Source: Paractinoplanes bogorensis (GTDB lineage: Bacteria > Actinomycetota > Actinomycetes > Mycobacteriales > Micromonosporaceae). Taken from it: a stretch of 64,000 nucleotides of DNA. The position numbers were made by a program, and so were the translations under genes. The stretch spans positions 248,001 to 312,000 of the forward strand of contig NZ_JAHKKG010000011.1 in assembly GCF_018829635.1 (NCBI RefSeq), in the 5' to 3' direction. This document shows, one piece after another, positions 1 to 7,968 of the stretch (positions are counted from its first letter, which is position 1; the number at the start of each line of letters is the position of its first letter). The notes under the pieces are model-generated. The model was not told the origin of the DNA and did not search any database. It was given only the letters and a program-made list of their open reading frames with translations.

Positions 1-1
1 C

Positions 2-592
2 ACGATCTCGTGCCTTCTGGCCGCGTACGCGCTGGGCCGTCTGCGGTTCCGTCTGCGCGGCGTGTGGTTCGCCGTCATGATCGGCACCCTGCTGCTGCCC
101 GGCCACGTGCTGATCATCCCGCAGTACATCCTGTTCCGGACCCTGGGCTGGGTCGGCGGCGACTGGCCCTACCTGCCCCTGCTGGTGCCGGCGTTCCTGG
201 CCACCGAGGCGTTCTTCGTGTTCCTGATCGTCCAGTTCATGCGTGGCATTCCCCGCGAGCTCGACGAGGCGGCGGTCATTGACGGAGCTTCCCCGTACGG
301 GATCTTCCGGCACGTGATTCTGCCGCTGTCCCGCCCGGCGCTGGTGACGACGGCGATCTTCTCGTTCATCTGGACCTGGAACGACTTCTTCCGCCAGCTG
401 GTCTTCCTGTCCGAACTCCGCGACTACACGGCGCCGGTCGCGCTGACCCTGTTCATCGACTCCACCAGCGAGAGCGCGGTCGGGCCGATGTTCGCGATGT
501 CGCTGCTGTCGCTGATCCCGGTGTTCCTGTTCTTCGTGGCGTTCCAGCGCCTGCTGGTCGAGGGCATCAACACGAGCGGCCTCAAGGGATGA
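2..592 (+). CDS. Carbohydrate ABC transporter permease, MalG-type (5' end outside window)
   Basis: The reading frame is open to the left edge, so the N-terminus is missing. The visible 196 residues carry several hydrophobic segments and the EAA loop that contacts the transporter ATPase: EAAVIDGASPYGIFRHVILP, with the conserved EAA, G and I-LP. It ends in GINTSGLKG, a usual ending for the second permease (MalG/UgpE/LacG type) of sugar importers. Its stop overlaps the next start in an ATGA, so the following DUF624-like gene is translationally coupled. The binding protein and first permease would lie left of the window. The substrate cannot be told from this part. Confidence 0.9.
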   Translation, partial: TISCLLAAYALGRLRFRLRGVWFAVMIGTLLLPGHVLIIPQYILFRTLGWVGGDWPYLPLLVPAFLATEAFFVFLIVQFMRGIPRELDEAAVIDGASPYGIFRHVILPLSRPALVTTAIFSFIWTWNDFFRQLVFLSELRDYTAPVALTLFIDSTSESAVGPMFAMSLLSLIPVFLFFVAFQRLLVEGINTSGLKG

Positions 593-1242
593 TCCGCGAT
601 TCGTGGCGGACGGCCGCCGACCTGGCCCTGCTGGGCATCCTGGTGTCGCTCGGCTGCCTGCCCGTCGTGACCGCCGGCGCTGCGGTCGGTGCGGGTAGTT
701 CGGCGATCGCCCGGCTGGTCACGCTCGGTCGCTGGCCTTCGGCCGCGGAGTGCTGGTCGTCGTTCCGTTCGCGTCTTGTGCCCGGTCTGTGGGCCGGGCC
801 GGCGGTGCTGGCCGTGGGATGGCTGATCGCGGTGGACATCGCGGCCCTGCGTCGAGGGGCGGTGCCGGGCGGCGGCCCGCTCATCATCGCGCTGCTGGTC
901 GTCGCGGCGCTGGGGGCCGGGTTCGTCGCCGTCGTGGCCGGGGTCTCGGGCCGTCGCGAACCTCGGCCGCGCGAACCTCGGCCGCGCGAACCGGTGGGCC
1001 TGCCCGCCACCGGCGGTTCGTTGCGCCGGGCCCGCGCTCTGGTGGCGGCCCGGCCCGGTGCGCTGGCGGCCGTGACCGCTGTGGTGCTGATCGCGGCGCT
1101 GCTGGCGGCATTCATCCACCCGGCGCTCGTGCCGGTGCTGGCGGGGTATGTGCTGTTCGCCGTTCACGCGGTGTTGCGGCGCGTCACCCCACCGACTCCC
1201 GAGCCGAGCCTCGCGGCCGCCACGCCCGTCGCCGCGCGGTGA
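589..1242 (+). CDS. DUF624/YesL-like integral membrane protein
   Basis: A 217-residue protein with four or five hydrophobic stretches. The N-terminal segment (LALLGILVSLGCLPVVTAGAA) and the early WPSAAECWSSFRSR loop resemble the DUF624 (YesL) family, which commonly sits beside sugar ABC transporters; its biochemical role is not established. The start overlaps the permease stop (ATGA), so they form one operon. Residues near 122-134 are an in-frame 15-bp tandem repeat encoding REPRPREPRPREP, an expansion in a cytoplasmic loop. The family call rests on topology and context. Confidence 0.65.
   Translation: MIRDSWRTAADLALLGILVSLGCLPVVTAGAAVGAGSSAIARLVTLGRWPSAAECWSSFRSRLVPGLWAGPAVLAVGWLIAVDIAALRRGAVPGGGPLIIALLVVAALGAGFVAVVAGVSGRREPRPREPRPREPVGLPATGGSLRRARALVAARPGALAAVTAVVLIAALLAAFIHPALVPVLAGYVLFAVHAVLRRVTPPTPEPSLAAATPVAAR
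955..992 (+). repeat. 15-bp in-frame tandem repeat in the DUF624-like gene
   Basis: The unit GCGAACCTCGGCCGC is repeated about 2.5 times and encodes repeating REPRP. A multiple of three preserves the frame. It lies in a predicted soluble loop. Confidence 0.8.
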
Positions 1243-1252
1243 CGGCGGCCGG

Positions 1253-1699
1253 TCAGTCGAAGAGTCGCCCCAGCAGGGCTGACTGGCCGGCGGCGAGCAC
1301 GTGGCCCTGAGCGGGCGGCAGCCAGTAGCACTCGAAGCGGATCGGCGGGTGGCCGCCGTCGCCCCGCTCCTCGGCGATCCAGCGCGCTTCCACGTCCGGC
1401 GCTTCCACGTCCGGCGCTTCCACCGACAGGTGATAGAAGTGCCGGACGTGCGTGGCGTCGGCGTACGGCCGCATGTCGAACTCGCTCGCCCCGAGGTAGC
1501 GCTCCACCCGCAGCGTTTCCAAGCCGGTCTCCTCGGCCGCCTCCCGGAGCACCGCCGCCTCGGGCAGCTCGCCCGCTCGCACCGTGCCGGCCGGTACCTG
1601 CAGTCCGGACTGGTCGAAATCGGCGTCGTCGGCGTGGCGGAACACGAGGAGCCGGCCGTCGCGGACGATGTAGGCGACTACCTTCTGGGGCCTCAGCAC
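1253..1699 (-). CDS. Nudix hydrolase
   Basis: A 148-residue protein with a complete Nudix box: GTVRAGELPEAAVLREAAEETGL split as G-x5-E-x7-REAAEETG-L, the metal-binding motif that hydrolyses nucleoside diphosphate-X substrates. The N-terminal VVAYIVRDGRLLVFRH strand is typical. The substrate is not predictable. The GTG start lies six bases after a TAGGCT hexamer, suggesting a leaderless mRNA. A 15-bp tandem repeat inside the gene gives VEAPDVEAPDVEA. The gene converges on the DUF624-like gene with only 10 bp between stops. Confidence 0.9.
   Translation of the reverse strand: MLRPQKVVAYIVRDGRLLVFRHADDADFDQSGLQVPAGTVRAGELPEAAVLREAAEETGLETLRVERYLGASEFDMRPYADATHVRHFYHLSVEAPDVEAPDVEARWIAEERGDGGHPPIRFECYWLPPAQGHVLAAGQSALLGRLFD
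1385..1422 (-). repeat. 15-bp in-frame tandem repeat in the Nudix gene
   Basis: CGCTTCCACGTCCGG (plus strand) is repeated about 2.5 times and encodes VEAPD repeats between the Nudix box and the C-terminus. The unit length matches the repeat in the neighbouring DUF624-like gene, but the sequence differs. Confidence 0.8.
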
Positions 1700-1705
1700 C
1701 GGCGC

Positions 1706-1711
1706 AGCCTA
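1706..1711 (-). promoter_or_regulatory. -10 element, leaderless promoter of Nudix gene
   Basis: TAGGCT read on the minus strand, followed by GCGCCG and the GTG start. The same TA(G/C)GCT-GCGCCG-GTG arrangement precedes the YdcF-like gene downstream. Confidence 0.5.
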
Positions 1712-1789
1712 AGGCACGATCCGTGCGTGACCGAGGTCGACGGGGTTCTGCAACAGCTGGGCCGGGCTGCACTTCGCCGGCCGAGGTGG

Positions 1790-2449
1790 TCAGGTCGTGG
1801 CCAGCGCCGCCTGAATCGCCGAGCTGGGTGGTGAAGTGACCGCCGGCGGCCGCTGCCGGACGGCGTCCCAGGCCGCCTTGCCGCTGGCGAAGTAGTCGCG
1901 TACCGACTTCTCGGCCAGCAGCGCCCGCCCGCAGCCGTCGCATCGCGCCCGGACACCGTCCACGTCGAGGCCCAGGCTGCGGCAGAGCGTCACCGCGCGC
2001 GACAGGTGATAGGCCTGCGTGACGACCAGGGCCCGCCGTACGCCGAAGACGTCACGGGCCCGCAGACAGGAGTCATAGGTGTCGAGCCCGGCCGGGTCGG
2101 CCACGACCCGGGCCGGGTCCACCCCGAGCGTCCCGGTCAGGTAGGCCGTCATCGAGGCGGGCTCGTCCCCGGAGTCACCGCCACCGTCACCGGAGACGAG
2201 GACCACCCGGGCCCGCCCCGCCGCGACCAGCTCGGCCGCGGTCCGGAGGCGCCCGGCCAGCCGGGCTTCCGGCTGCCCGTCGGAGCCGACCGTCGTCCCG
2301 AGCACGATCACCACGTCGGCGCCGGGCGCGTCACCCACATCATGAACGTGCCCGGTGGCGGCCGCGTTCGTCCAGATCCAGGGCGCGCTGACCACCAGAA
2401 CCAGCACCACCCCGAGAACCACCAGCCGCCGGACCGCCCTCGAACTCAC
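1790..2449 (-). CDS. YdcF/SanA-like (DUF218) membrane-anchored protein
   Basis: Starting at this GTG the protein has 219 residues: an N-terminal anchor (LVVLGVVLVLVVSAPWIW) and a DUF218 domain. Typical elements are ADVVIVLGT, the loop with VVLVSGDGGG, YDSCLRARDVFGVRRALVVTQAYHLSRA and a late RAL-EKSVRDY. Family members such as SanA and YdcF are linked to envelope integrity, but their chemistry is unknown. An upstream in-frame GTG at 2479 is possible; I prefer 2449 because TACGCT-GCGCCG lies directly before it, as at the Nudix gene. Confidence 0.8.
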   Translation of the reverse strand: MSSRAVRRLVVLGVVLVLVVSAPWIWTNAAATGHVHDVGDAPGADVVIVLGTTVGSDGQPEARLAGRLRTAAELVAAGRARVVLVSGDGGGDSGDEPASMTAYLTGTLGVDPARVVADPAGLDTYDSCLRARDVFGVRRALVVTQAYHLSRAVTLCRSLGLDVDGVRARCDGCGRALLAEKSVRDYFASGKAAWDAVRQRPPAVTSPPSSAIQAALATT

Positions 2450-2455
2450 CGGCGC

Positions 2456-2461
2456 AGCGTA
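2456..2461 (-). promoter_or_regulatory. -10 element, leaderless promoter of YdcF-like gene
   Basis: TACGCT on the minus strand, six bases (GCGCCG) before the GTG at 2449. It lies inside the longer reading frame that would start at 2479, which argues for the shorter protein. Confidence 0.45.
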
Positions 2462-2501
2462 GGCGTACGGGCCAAGCACGGCGGCTGTTCGATGCTGGTG
2501 G

Positions 2502-3326
2502 TCACTCCGCCTTGTCGATGAAGTCGAGCGAGGCGGTGGCGAACAGCGGGGACATGAACAGGCTGTAGTGGGTCACACCGGGCAGGATGGCCAGCGCATG
2601 ACCGCCCTTGGGCCGGCCCTCACCCATCCAGCCGCCGTCCCGCTGACCGCCGTCGAGCAGGGCGAACACCTCGACGAAGTGCGAGGGCGGGCACATGTCG
2701 GCGTCGGCCGCCATGATCAGGGTGGGCACCTGGAGGTTGCGGACCTCTTCGGTGTAGTCGTAGTCCTTCGACATCGACTCGCCCATCTTGCCCAGCAGGC
2801 GGCCGAAGTCTTCCGGACGAGGGGCGACCCGCGCGTACAGCTCGTACATCGGGGTCTCTTTCATGAACTCGGCCGCCTCGGGGCCGACCTGGGCCTGCTG
2901 CGCGAGGATCTCGGGGTAGGTCGCGTTGCGCCGGATGCCGGCCGAGGCCGAGACCAGACGGCCGACCTTTTCGGGGTGACGGATCGCGAGCAGCAGGGCG
3001 ACCCCGCCGCCGAGCGAGTAGCCGACCACGTCCGGCTTCTGGAGTCCGAGGTGGTCGATCAGCGCGGCGACGTCGTCGGCCATGAACTTGATGTCGATCG
3101 GGCGGTCGATGTCGGCCGTACGGCCGTGGCCCTGCAGGTCGACCAGGATGACCTGGTGACCGTCGGCGAACTGGCCGATGATCGGGCCGAACATCTCGCC
3201 CGAGCCCAGCCCGCCGTGCAGCAGGATCAGCGGACGGCCCTCGCCGTGCGTCTCGTAGTAGAGGTTGATCCCGTTGACCTCGGCGTACTCGCCCTTGCCG
3301 TGGCTCTCGGCGGTCCAGGTGTTCAT
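2502..3326 (-). CDS. Alpha/beta-hydrolase fold protein
   Basis: A 274-residue protein with a full alpha/beta-hydrolase pattern: oxyanion HGGLGSGEMF near residue 37, nucleophile elbow GYSLGG with Ser104, and a late GVTHYS giving the catalytic His near 254. The ester, lactone or other substrate is not evident. I chose ATG 3326 because AAGGAG lies seven bases upstream; a longer frame to 3449 would run into the divergent sigma factor gene. There is no signal peptide, so it is cytoplasmic. It shares a 106-bp intergenic region with the divergent sigma factor gene, so the two may be regulated together. Confidence 0.85.
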   Translation of the reverse strand: MNTWTAESHGKGEYAEVNGINLYYETHGEGRPLILLHGGLGSGEMFGPIIGQFADGHQVILVDLQGHGRTADIDRPIDIKFMADDVAALIDHLGLQKPDVVGYSLGGGVALLLAIRHPEKVGRLVSASAGIRRNATYPEILAQQAQVGPEAAEFMKETPMYELYARVAPRPEDFGRLLGKMGESMSKDYDYTEEVRNLQVPTLIMAADADMCPPSHFVEVFALLDGGQRDGGWMGEGRPKGGHALAILPGVTHYSLFMSPLFATASLDFIDKAE

Positions 3327-3403
3327 GTCCGGCTCCTTCATCGTCAGTTGCCAGTAGGACCGGGCCGGTTCCGGCAACTCATCGGTGTCCCGGGAGTTTT
3401 TTC

Positions 3404-3425
3404 TGTCGTACCCCTGGGCTAGTTT
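3404..3425 (+). promoter_or_regulatory. PafBC/RecA-NDp-like DNA-damage promoter of sigma factor gene
   Basis: TGTC, 12 bases, then TAG followed by TTT; the GTG start of the sigma factor is 13 bases after the T of TAG. This fits the actinobacterial LexA-independent motif TTGTC-N12/13-TAGNNT used with PafBC. The ftsH promoter in this window has the same spacing. The assignment is by pattern only. Confidence 0.5.
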
Positions 3426-3432
3426 TCTTCTC

Positions 3433-4407
3433 GTGAGCGACGTTGCCACCCCGATCGAGACGCAGCTCGAGGGCTTCCGGTCCGAGCTGACCGCCTATTG
3501 CTACCGCATGCTCGGCTCCGCGTTCGAGGCCGAAGACGCGGTGCAGGACACGATGGTCCGCGCGTGGAAGAGCTACGAGGGGTTCGAGGGCCGCTCGGCC
3601 CTGCGCTCCTGGCTCTACCGCATCGCCACCAACGTCTGCCTGACCATGCTGGGCAGCGCCCAGCGCCGGGCCCGGCCGATGGATCTGGCGCCGGCCGGTT
3701 CCGGCCAGGCCACCCATCCGGGCGAACCGCGGCCCGACGAGATCTGGGTCGGCCCGGTGCCCGACGGCCGGGTGCTGGCCGCGGTCGCCGATCCCGCCCA
3801 GGTGGTGGCCGACCGCGAGTCGATCCGGCTCGCCTTCGTCGCCGCGCTGCAGCACCTGCCGCCCAAGCAGCGGGCCGTGCTCATCCTGCGCGAAGTGCTG
3901 GCCTGGTCGGCGCAAGAGGTGGCCGACCTGCTCGAGCTGTCGGTGCCGAGCGTCAACAGCGCCCTGCAGCGGGCTCGCGCCACGATCGCCGCCACCGACA
4001 AGGGTGCCCAGGTCGTGGAGCCCGACGACGAGGAGCAGAAGAAGCTGCTCGCGCGTTATGTGCAGGCCTTCGAGGCGTACGACCTGACGGCGCTCACCGC
4101 GTTGCTGCACGAGGACGCGACGCTCTCGATGCCGCCGCTTCCGCTGTGGCTGCGCGGCACGGACGACATCGTCGCCTGGATGACCGGCACCGGCGCCGGC
4201 TGCGAGGGTTCCCGTCTGGTCCCGACCGTGGCCAACGGCATGCCGGCGTTCGCTCAATACCGCCCGGCCACCGACGGCGACGGCCACACGCCGTGGGCAC
4301 TGATAGTCCTCGAGATCACCGACGGCCGGATATCCGGAATCAACAACTTCCTCGACACCGAGCGTCTGTTCCCCCTGTTCGGTCTGCCCGCCCGACTGCC
4401 CGCCTGA
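3433..4407 (+). CDS. ECF-type sigma-70 factor with C-terminal SnoaL-like domain (SigG-like)
   Basis: A 324-residue protein. Residues about 10-80 form region 2 (FRSELTAYCYRMLGSAFEAEDAVQDTMVRAWKSY) and residues 135-190 form region 4 (LQHLPPKQRAVLILREVLAWSAQEVADLLELSVPSVNSALQRAR). A SnoaL/NTF2-like domain of about 120 residues follows. This is the layout of the SigG/SigX5 group, in which the C-terminal domain modulates activity and no classical anti-sigma factor is present. I chose GTG 3433 over an upstream ATG (3385) because a promoter-like element ends 7 bases before it. The DUF3052 gene follows 18 bp downstream on the same strand. Confidence 0.88.
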   Translation: MSDVATPIETQLEGFRSELTAYCYRMLGSAFEAEDAVQDTMVRAWKSYEGFEGRSALRSWLYRIATNVCLTMLGSAQRRARPMDLAPAGSGQATHPGEPRPDEIWVGPVPDGRVLAAVADPAQVVADRESIRLAFVAALQHLPPKQRAVLILREVLAWSAQEVADLLELSVPSVNSALQRARATIAATDKGAQVVEPDDEEQKKLLARYVQAFEAYDLTALTALLHEDATLSMPPLPLWLRGTDDIVAWMTGTGAGCEGSRLVPTVANGMPAFAQYRPATDGDGHTPWALIVLEITDGRISGINNFLDTERLFPLFGLPARLPA

Positions 4408-4425
4408 CAGGCGGCGGGGGCTGGC

Positions 4426-4848
4426 ATGGCGGGTTACTCGGGTACACCGTTGTATCGCAAGCTCGGCATCAAACCGGGGCATCGAGTCGTGCTGCTCAAC
4501 GCGCCGGCCGGCTTCGCGGCCACCCTTGACGGCCTTCCGGACGAGGTTGTCATGGGGCCCGGCCCGGCCGTCGACGCACCGAGCGATGTGATCGTGCTGT
4601 TCGTGACCGAACGCCAGGAGTTGCAGGTCCGGCTGGACGAGGTCAGAGCCGGCATGGCCCAGGACGGTGGCTTCTGGGTCGCCTGGCCGAAGCGCGCCTC
4701 GAAGGTACCCACGGATGTCACCGAGGACGTCGTACGCGAGATCGCCCTGCCGACCGGGCTGGTCGACAACAAGGTCTGTGCGATCGACGAGGTCTGGTCG
4801 GGCCTCCGGCTGGTCATCCGCCGCGAGAACCGCAGACCACCCGGCTGA
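4426..4848 (+). CDS. DUF3052 family protein
   Basis: A 140-residue soluble protein starting MAGYSGTPLYRKLGIKPGHRVVLL, with VIVLFVTERQEL in the middle and GGFWVAWPKRASKVPTDVTE near residue 80. This is the pattern of the actinobacterial DUF3052 family, whose function is unknown to me. It follows the sigma factor by 18 bp in the same direction, so cotranscription is likely. A GGCGGGGG stretch precedes the ATG. The stop is 14 bp from the convergent STAS gene. Confidence 0.8.
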   Translation: MAGYSGTPLYRKLGIKPGHRVVLLNAPAGFAATLDGLPDEVVMGPGPAVDAPSDVIVLFVTERQELQVRLDEVRAGMAQDGGFWVAWPKRASKVPTDVTEDVVREIALPTGLVDNKVCAIDEVWSGLRLVIRRENRRPPG

Positions 4849-4862
4849 CGACCGCAGGCCTC

Positions 4863-5282
4863 CTATGCGGCGGGCGACGGGCGGCCGGACAGCGGTGACT
4901 GTGTGTCGGACGGCGGCCCGGGCCGGGCCGCGTCTGGTGGGGGAGCGGATGGACCGTCGGCGGCGTGCTGGGCCGCGGCGAAGAAGCCGCCCAGGCCCAT
5001 CAGCGAGAACAGCGCCAGCAGCTCGGAGGAGGCGCCCCGCACGACGAAGCGGTGGCCGTGCCGCCCGGCGGTCAGGCGCAGGCGGGCCAGTGTCTCGACC
5101 GTGACCACGTCGGGGCAGGCCACGGCCGACACGTCGCACACTACTTCGCCCGGGGCGGGGCGGGCTCGCACCAGGTCGGCCAGGGCCGCGCACAGGCACG
5201 GGATGTCCGCGCGGGTGGTCGCCGCGCCGACGGCGAAGTGGACCGTCATACCCGTATGACTCCGCGGGACGGCGAGACTCAT
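4863..5282 (-). CDS. STAS-domain protein (anti-sigma factor antagonist-like)
   Basis: A 139-residue protein whose residues about 13-110 look like a STAS domain: alternating strands and helices with VVCDVSAVACPDVVTVETLARLRLTAGRHGHRFVVRGAS. STAS proteins usually bind and sequester an anti-sigma kinase. The Ser/Thr that would be phosphorylated (often D-S/T near the VDVS strand) is not obvious, so it could be a degenerate or sensor-type STAS. The C-terminus is Pro/Ala-rich and disordered. ATG 5250 (MTVHFAVG) with an upstream GGAG is an alternative start. There is no kinase partner beside it. Confidence 0.7.
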   Translation of the reverse strand: MSLAVPRSHTGMTVHFAVGAATTRADIPCLCAALADLVRARPAPGEVVCDVSAVACPDVVTVETLARLRLTAGRHGHRFVVRGASSELLALFSLMGLGGFFAAAQHAADGPSAPPPDAARPGPPSDTQSPLSGRPSPAA

Positions 5283-5385
5283 CGGTGGGCCGGAGGTCGC
5301 CCGGTTTGTGATGTCTCACCTCTGGGGTCCGATTCGCGAGCACCGACAGTGGCGAACGGCCTGATCGGCGTACGGGAAAGGGATT

Positions 5386-5391
5386 TAGGGT
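5386..5391 (+). promoter_or_regulatory. -10 element, leaderless promoter of alditol oxidase gene
   Basis: TAGGGT, six bases, then ATG 5398. A copy of the recurring GTACGGGAAA motif (5370-5379) lies immediately upstream, between -10 and the expected -35 region. Confidence 0.5.
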
Positions 5392-5397
5392 GGTCTG

Positions 5398-6633
5398 ATG
5401 AGCGAGCGAGTGACCAACTGGGCCGGCAACATCGTCTTCAGCGCGCGCAGCGTGCGCCGGCCCTCATCGGTGCCCGAGGTGCAGGAGATCGTGGCCGCAG
5501 GCGGGCCGATCCGCGTGCTGGGCAGTGGTCACTCCTTCAACCGGATGGCCGACACCGACGGCACCCTCGTCTCGCTCGCCGAGTTGCCCCGCGTCACCGA
5601 GATCAGTGCCGACCGCAAGTCGGTCCGGGTCGACGGCGGCATCCGGTACGGCGAGCTGGCCGCCTACCTCTATGCGAACGGCCTGGCCCTGCACAACACG
5701 GCCTCGCTGCCGCACATCTCGGTGGCCGGCGCGATCACCACGGCCACCCACGGTTCCGGCGTGACCCACGGCAACCTGGCCACCGCCGTCTCGTCGATCG
5801 AGCTGGTCGACGGCTCGGGCAAGCTGGTCACGGTGGCTCGCGGGGATGCCGACTTCGAGGGTGTGGTCGTGGGCCTCGGTGCGCTCGGCGTGATCACCGC
5901 GCTCACCCTCGACGTGGTGCCGGCGTTCGAGGTGCGGCAGTACGTGTACGACCACGTGCCGCGCGCCTCGCTCGACGAGCACCTGTTCGACATGCTGGCC
6001 GACGGGTACAGCGTCAGCCTGTTCACGAACTGGACCAGCCGCGACATCAGCCACGCCTGGCTCAAGCGTCTCGAGCCGGCCGGCGACGAGTGGTACGGCG
6101 GGCGGCTGGCCGACGGGCCGCGCCACCCGGTGCCCGGCATGCCCGCGATGAACAGCACCGAGCAGGGCGGCGTGCCCGGCCCGTGGCATCAGCGGCTGCC
6201 GCACTTCCGGATGGAGTTCACCCCGTCCAGCGGTGAGGAACTGCAGTCGGAATATCACGTGGCCCGCGAGAACGGTCTGGCCGCGATCGACGCGGTGGCC
6301 GCGATCCGGGAACGGGTCGCGCCGGTGCTGCAGGTGTGCGAGGTCCGCACGATCAAGGCCGACGAGCTGTGGCTGAGCCCGAACTACCGGCGTGACAGCA
6401 TCGCGCTGCACTTCACCTGGATCGCCGACGCCGGCGCGGTGCTGCCGGTCGTGGGCGCGATCGAGGAGCAGCTCGCCCCGCTGTCGCCGCGCCCGCACTG
6501 GGGCAAGGTGTTCACGATGGCGCCGGAGACGATCCGGGCCGAGTGGGAGCGGTTCGGCGATTTCCAGGAGCTGGTTTCCCGGTACGACCCGGCCGGTACC
6601 TTCCGCAACGAGTGGTTGAACTCTTTGGTGTGA
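5398..6633 (+). CDS. FAD-linked alditol oxidase
   Basis: A 411-residue VAO-family flavoprotein close in length to Streptomyces AldO (418). MSERVTNWAGNIVF opens the protein; GSGHSFN places His45 where AldO binds FAD covalently; ASLPHISVAGAITTATHGSG is the FAD pyrophosphate loop. The end (RYDPAGTFRNEWL) is the family signature. AldO-type enzymes oxidise xylitol, sorbitol and similar polyols with O2, giving an aldose and H2O2. There is no signal peptide. A long hairpin follows the stop. No dedicated polyol transporter is adjacent. Confidence 0.92.
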   Translation: MSERVTNWAGNIVFSARSVRRPSSVPEVQEIVAAGGPIRVLGSGHSFNRMADTDGTLVSLAELPRVTEISADRKSVRVDGGIRYGELAAYLYANGLALHNTASLPHISVAGAITTATHGSGVTHGNLATAVSSIELVDGSGKLVTVARGDADFEGVVVGLGALGVITALTLDVVPAFEVRQYVYDHVPRASLDEHLFDMLADGYSVSLFTNWTSRDISHAWLKRLEPAGDEWYGGRLADGPRHPVPGMPAMNSTEQGGVPGPWHQRLPHFRMEFTPSSGEELQSEYHVARENGLAAIDAVAAIRERVAPVLQVCEVRTIKADELWLSPNYRRDSIALHFTWIADAGAVLPVVGAIEEQLAPLSPRPHWGKVFTMAPETIRAEWERFGDFQELVSRYDPAGTFRNEWLNSLV

Positions 6634-6639
6634 ATTGTC

Positions 6640-6688
6640 GGTAAGTCGCCGCCGATCGCCACCGTTCCGTGGTGGGTGGCGACCTACC
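6640..6688 (+). terminator. Long-stem hairpin after alditol oxidase gene
   Basis: GGTAAGTCGCC (6640-6650) pairs with GGCGACCTACC (6678-6688) with one mismatch, and an inner CCACC/GGTGG can extend the fold. It overlaps the -10 region of the next gene, so it could also be an attenuator or operator. Confidence 0.45.
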
Positions 6689-6690
6689 GT
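6685..6690 (+). promoter_or_regulatory. -10 element, leaderless promoter of beta-helix protein gene
   Basis: TACCGT, seven bases, then ATG 6698. Confidence 0.5.
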
Positions 6691-6697
6691 CACGCCC

Positions 6698-7807
6698 ATG
6701 AAGTCGAGTGCACTTGTCGTCGCCGTTCTGGCGGTGTCGGCCTTCGGTGGCGGAGCGGCTCACGCCTCGCCCGGACGCAACGCCGTCTGCAACGTCCCGT
6801 CGACCACCTATCCGACCATCCAGTCGGCCGTGAACGCCACGGCGTGCCGGACGGTCCGGGTCGCGCCGGGCACCTATGCGGAAAACGTGTCGATCACCCG
6901 GCCCGTCGAGGTCGACGGCGCCCAGGCCGGGCAGGACGCCCGCAGCCGCCGCGGGCGGGAGTCGACGCTGACCGGCAACTTCACGATCAGCGCGAACGAC
7001 GTGACGATCGACGGCTTCACGATCAACGGTCCGGCCGGTGGCGGCACGGCCGCGCTGATCATGCAGAACAGCAACAGCGGCGAGACGATCCAGAACAACG
7101 TCATCAACAACCCGGGCCGGGCCGCGTCGATCACCGCGAGCCGGTCGACCTTCCGCCGGAACCTGGTCAAGAACACGCCGACCGCCGAGGACGGCTTCCA
7201 GACCAACAGCGCGCCGGTCCGCGACGTCACCATCGCCGACAACGTCTTCACCGGCCCGGTGCCGGCCTCGTACAACGCGGACATCACGTTCATCGAGGGC
7301 AACGCGAACCTGACCGTCGCCGGCAACCGGAGCACCGCGGGCGGCACGCTGGTCGCGATCTTCAAGACGACCGGGGCCCGGATCACCGGCAACACGGTGG
7401 TGGGCGACGGCTCGTCGTCGGCGGTCTACATCGGCGGCGGCAACAACCGGATCAGCGTCACCGGCAACACGATCAGCTCGTCCGGCACCGGCGTGAAGGT
7501 GGCCAACGACTTCGGCATCGGCCTGAACGCGGGCGTGACGATCACCAGCAACACGCTGCGCAACAACAAGAACGGCGTGAACGTCACCGCGGCGTCCGAC
7601 ACCGTGCAGGTCAACCGGAACAGCCTGACCGGCAACACGGCGTACGGGGTCGTCACCACCGGCTCGCCCGTCAATGCGACCTGCAACTGGTGGGGCGCGA
7701 TCAACGGTCCGGGCGCGGTGGCCTCGGGTCGCGGCGACAAGGTCAGCGCCAACGTCACCTACCAGCCGTGGTTGCGCCTGCCCGGCCTGACGGTGCTCTG
7801 CCGCTGA
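6698..7807 (+). CDS. Secreted right-handed parallel beta-helix repeat protein
   Basis: A 369-residue protein. Residues 1-24 are a Sec signal peptide (MKSSALVVAVLAVSAFGGGAAHA). The rest is a run of short strands with Asn ladders (NTISSSGTGVKVANDFGI, NTLRNNKNGVNV) typical of parallel beta-helix (NosD/pectate-lyase-like) folds. It begins with TIQSAV and APGTYAENVSI, and ends with the common CNWWGAINGPG motif. Such folds occur in polysaccharide lyases and surface adhesins; I see no catalytic signature, so no substrate is proposed. The start is supported by a -10 hexamer 7 bases upstream. Four cysteines in the mature part could form disulfides. Confidence 0.85.
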   Translation: MKSSALVVAVLAVSAFGGGAAHASPGRNAVCNVPSTTYPTIQSAVNATACRTVRVAPGTYAENVSITRPVEVDGAQAGQDARSRRGRESTLTGNFTISANDVTIDGFTINGPAGGGTAALIMQNSNSGETIQNNVINNPGRAASITASRSTFRRNLVKNTPTAEDGFQTNSAPVRDVTIADNVFTGPVPASYNADITFIEGNANLTVAGNRSTAGGTLVAIFKTTGARITGNTVVGDGSSSAVYIGGGNNRISVTGNTISSSGTGVKVANDFGIGLNAGVTITSNTLRNNKNGVNVTAASDTVQVNRNSLTGNTAYGVVTTGSPVNATCNWWGAINGPGAVASGRGDKVSANVTYQPWLRLPGLTVLCR

Positions 7808-7819
7808 CCCCATCCGCAT

Positions 7820-7855
7820 CGATCGGGAGTGGCGTCTCGTACGCCACCCCGATCG
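7820..7855. terminator. Bidirectional terminator-like hairpin
   Basis: A 15-bp stem with one bulged A: CGATCGGG plus GTGGCGT pairs with ACGCCAC plus CCCGATCG, with a CTCGT loop. It sits between converging genes. The 161-bp gap also holds TTTCCCGTAC at 7872, a copy of the recurring motif. Confidence 0.65.
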
Positions 7856-7968
7856 GGCCTGGACCCACGGGTTTCCCGTACGCCGTGAGTGCCGCTGGAT
7901 CGTCGCCTCGTACTCCTTCTTCACGTTTTGCAGCTGCGCCGCCGTGTCACCCGCCCGGTTTCGAGCAG

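Noticed and set aside
3385..3432. An upstream ATG for the sigma factor
   Set aside because: The extra 16 residues cover the promoter-like TGTC...TAG element; region 2 needs none of them.
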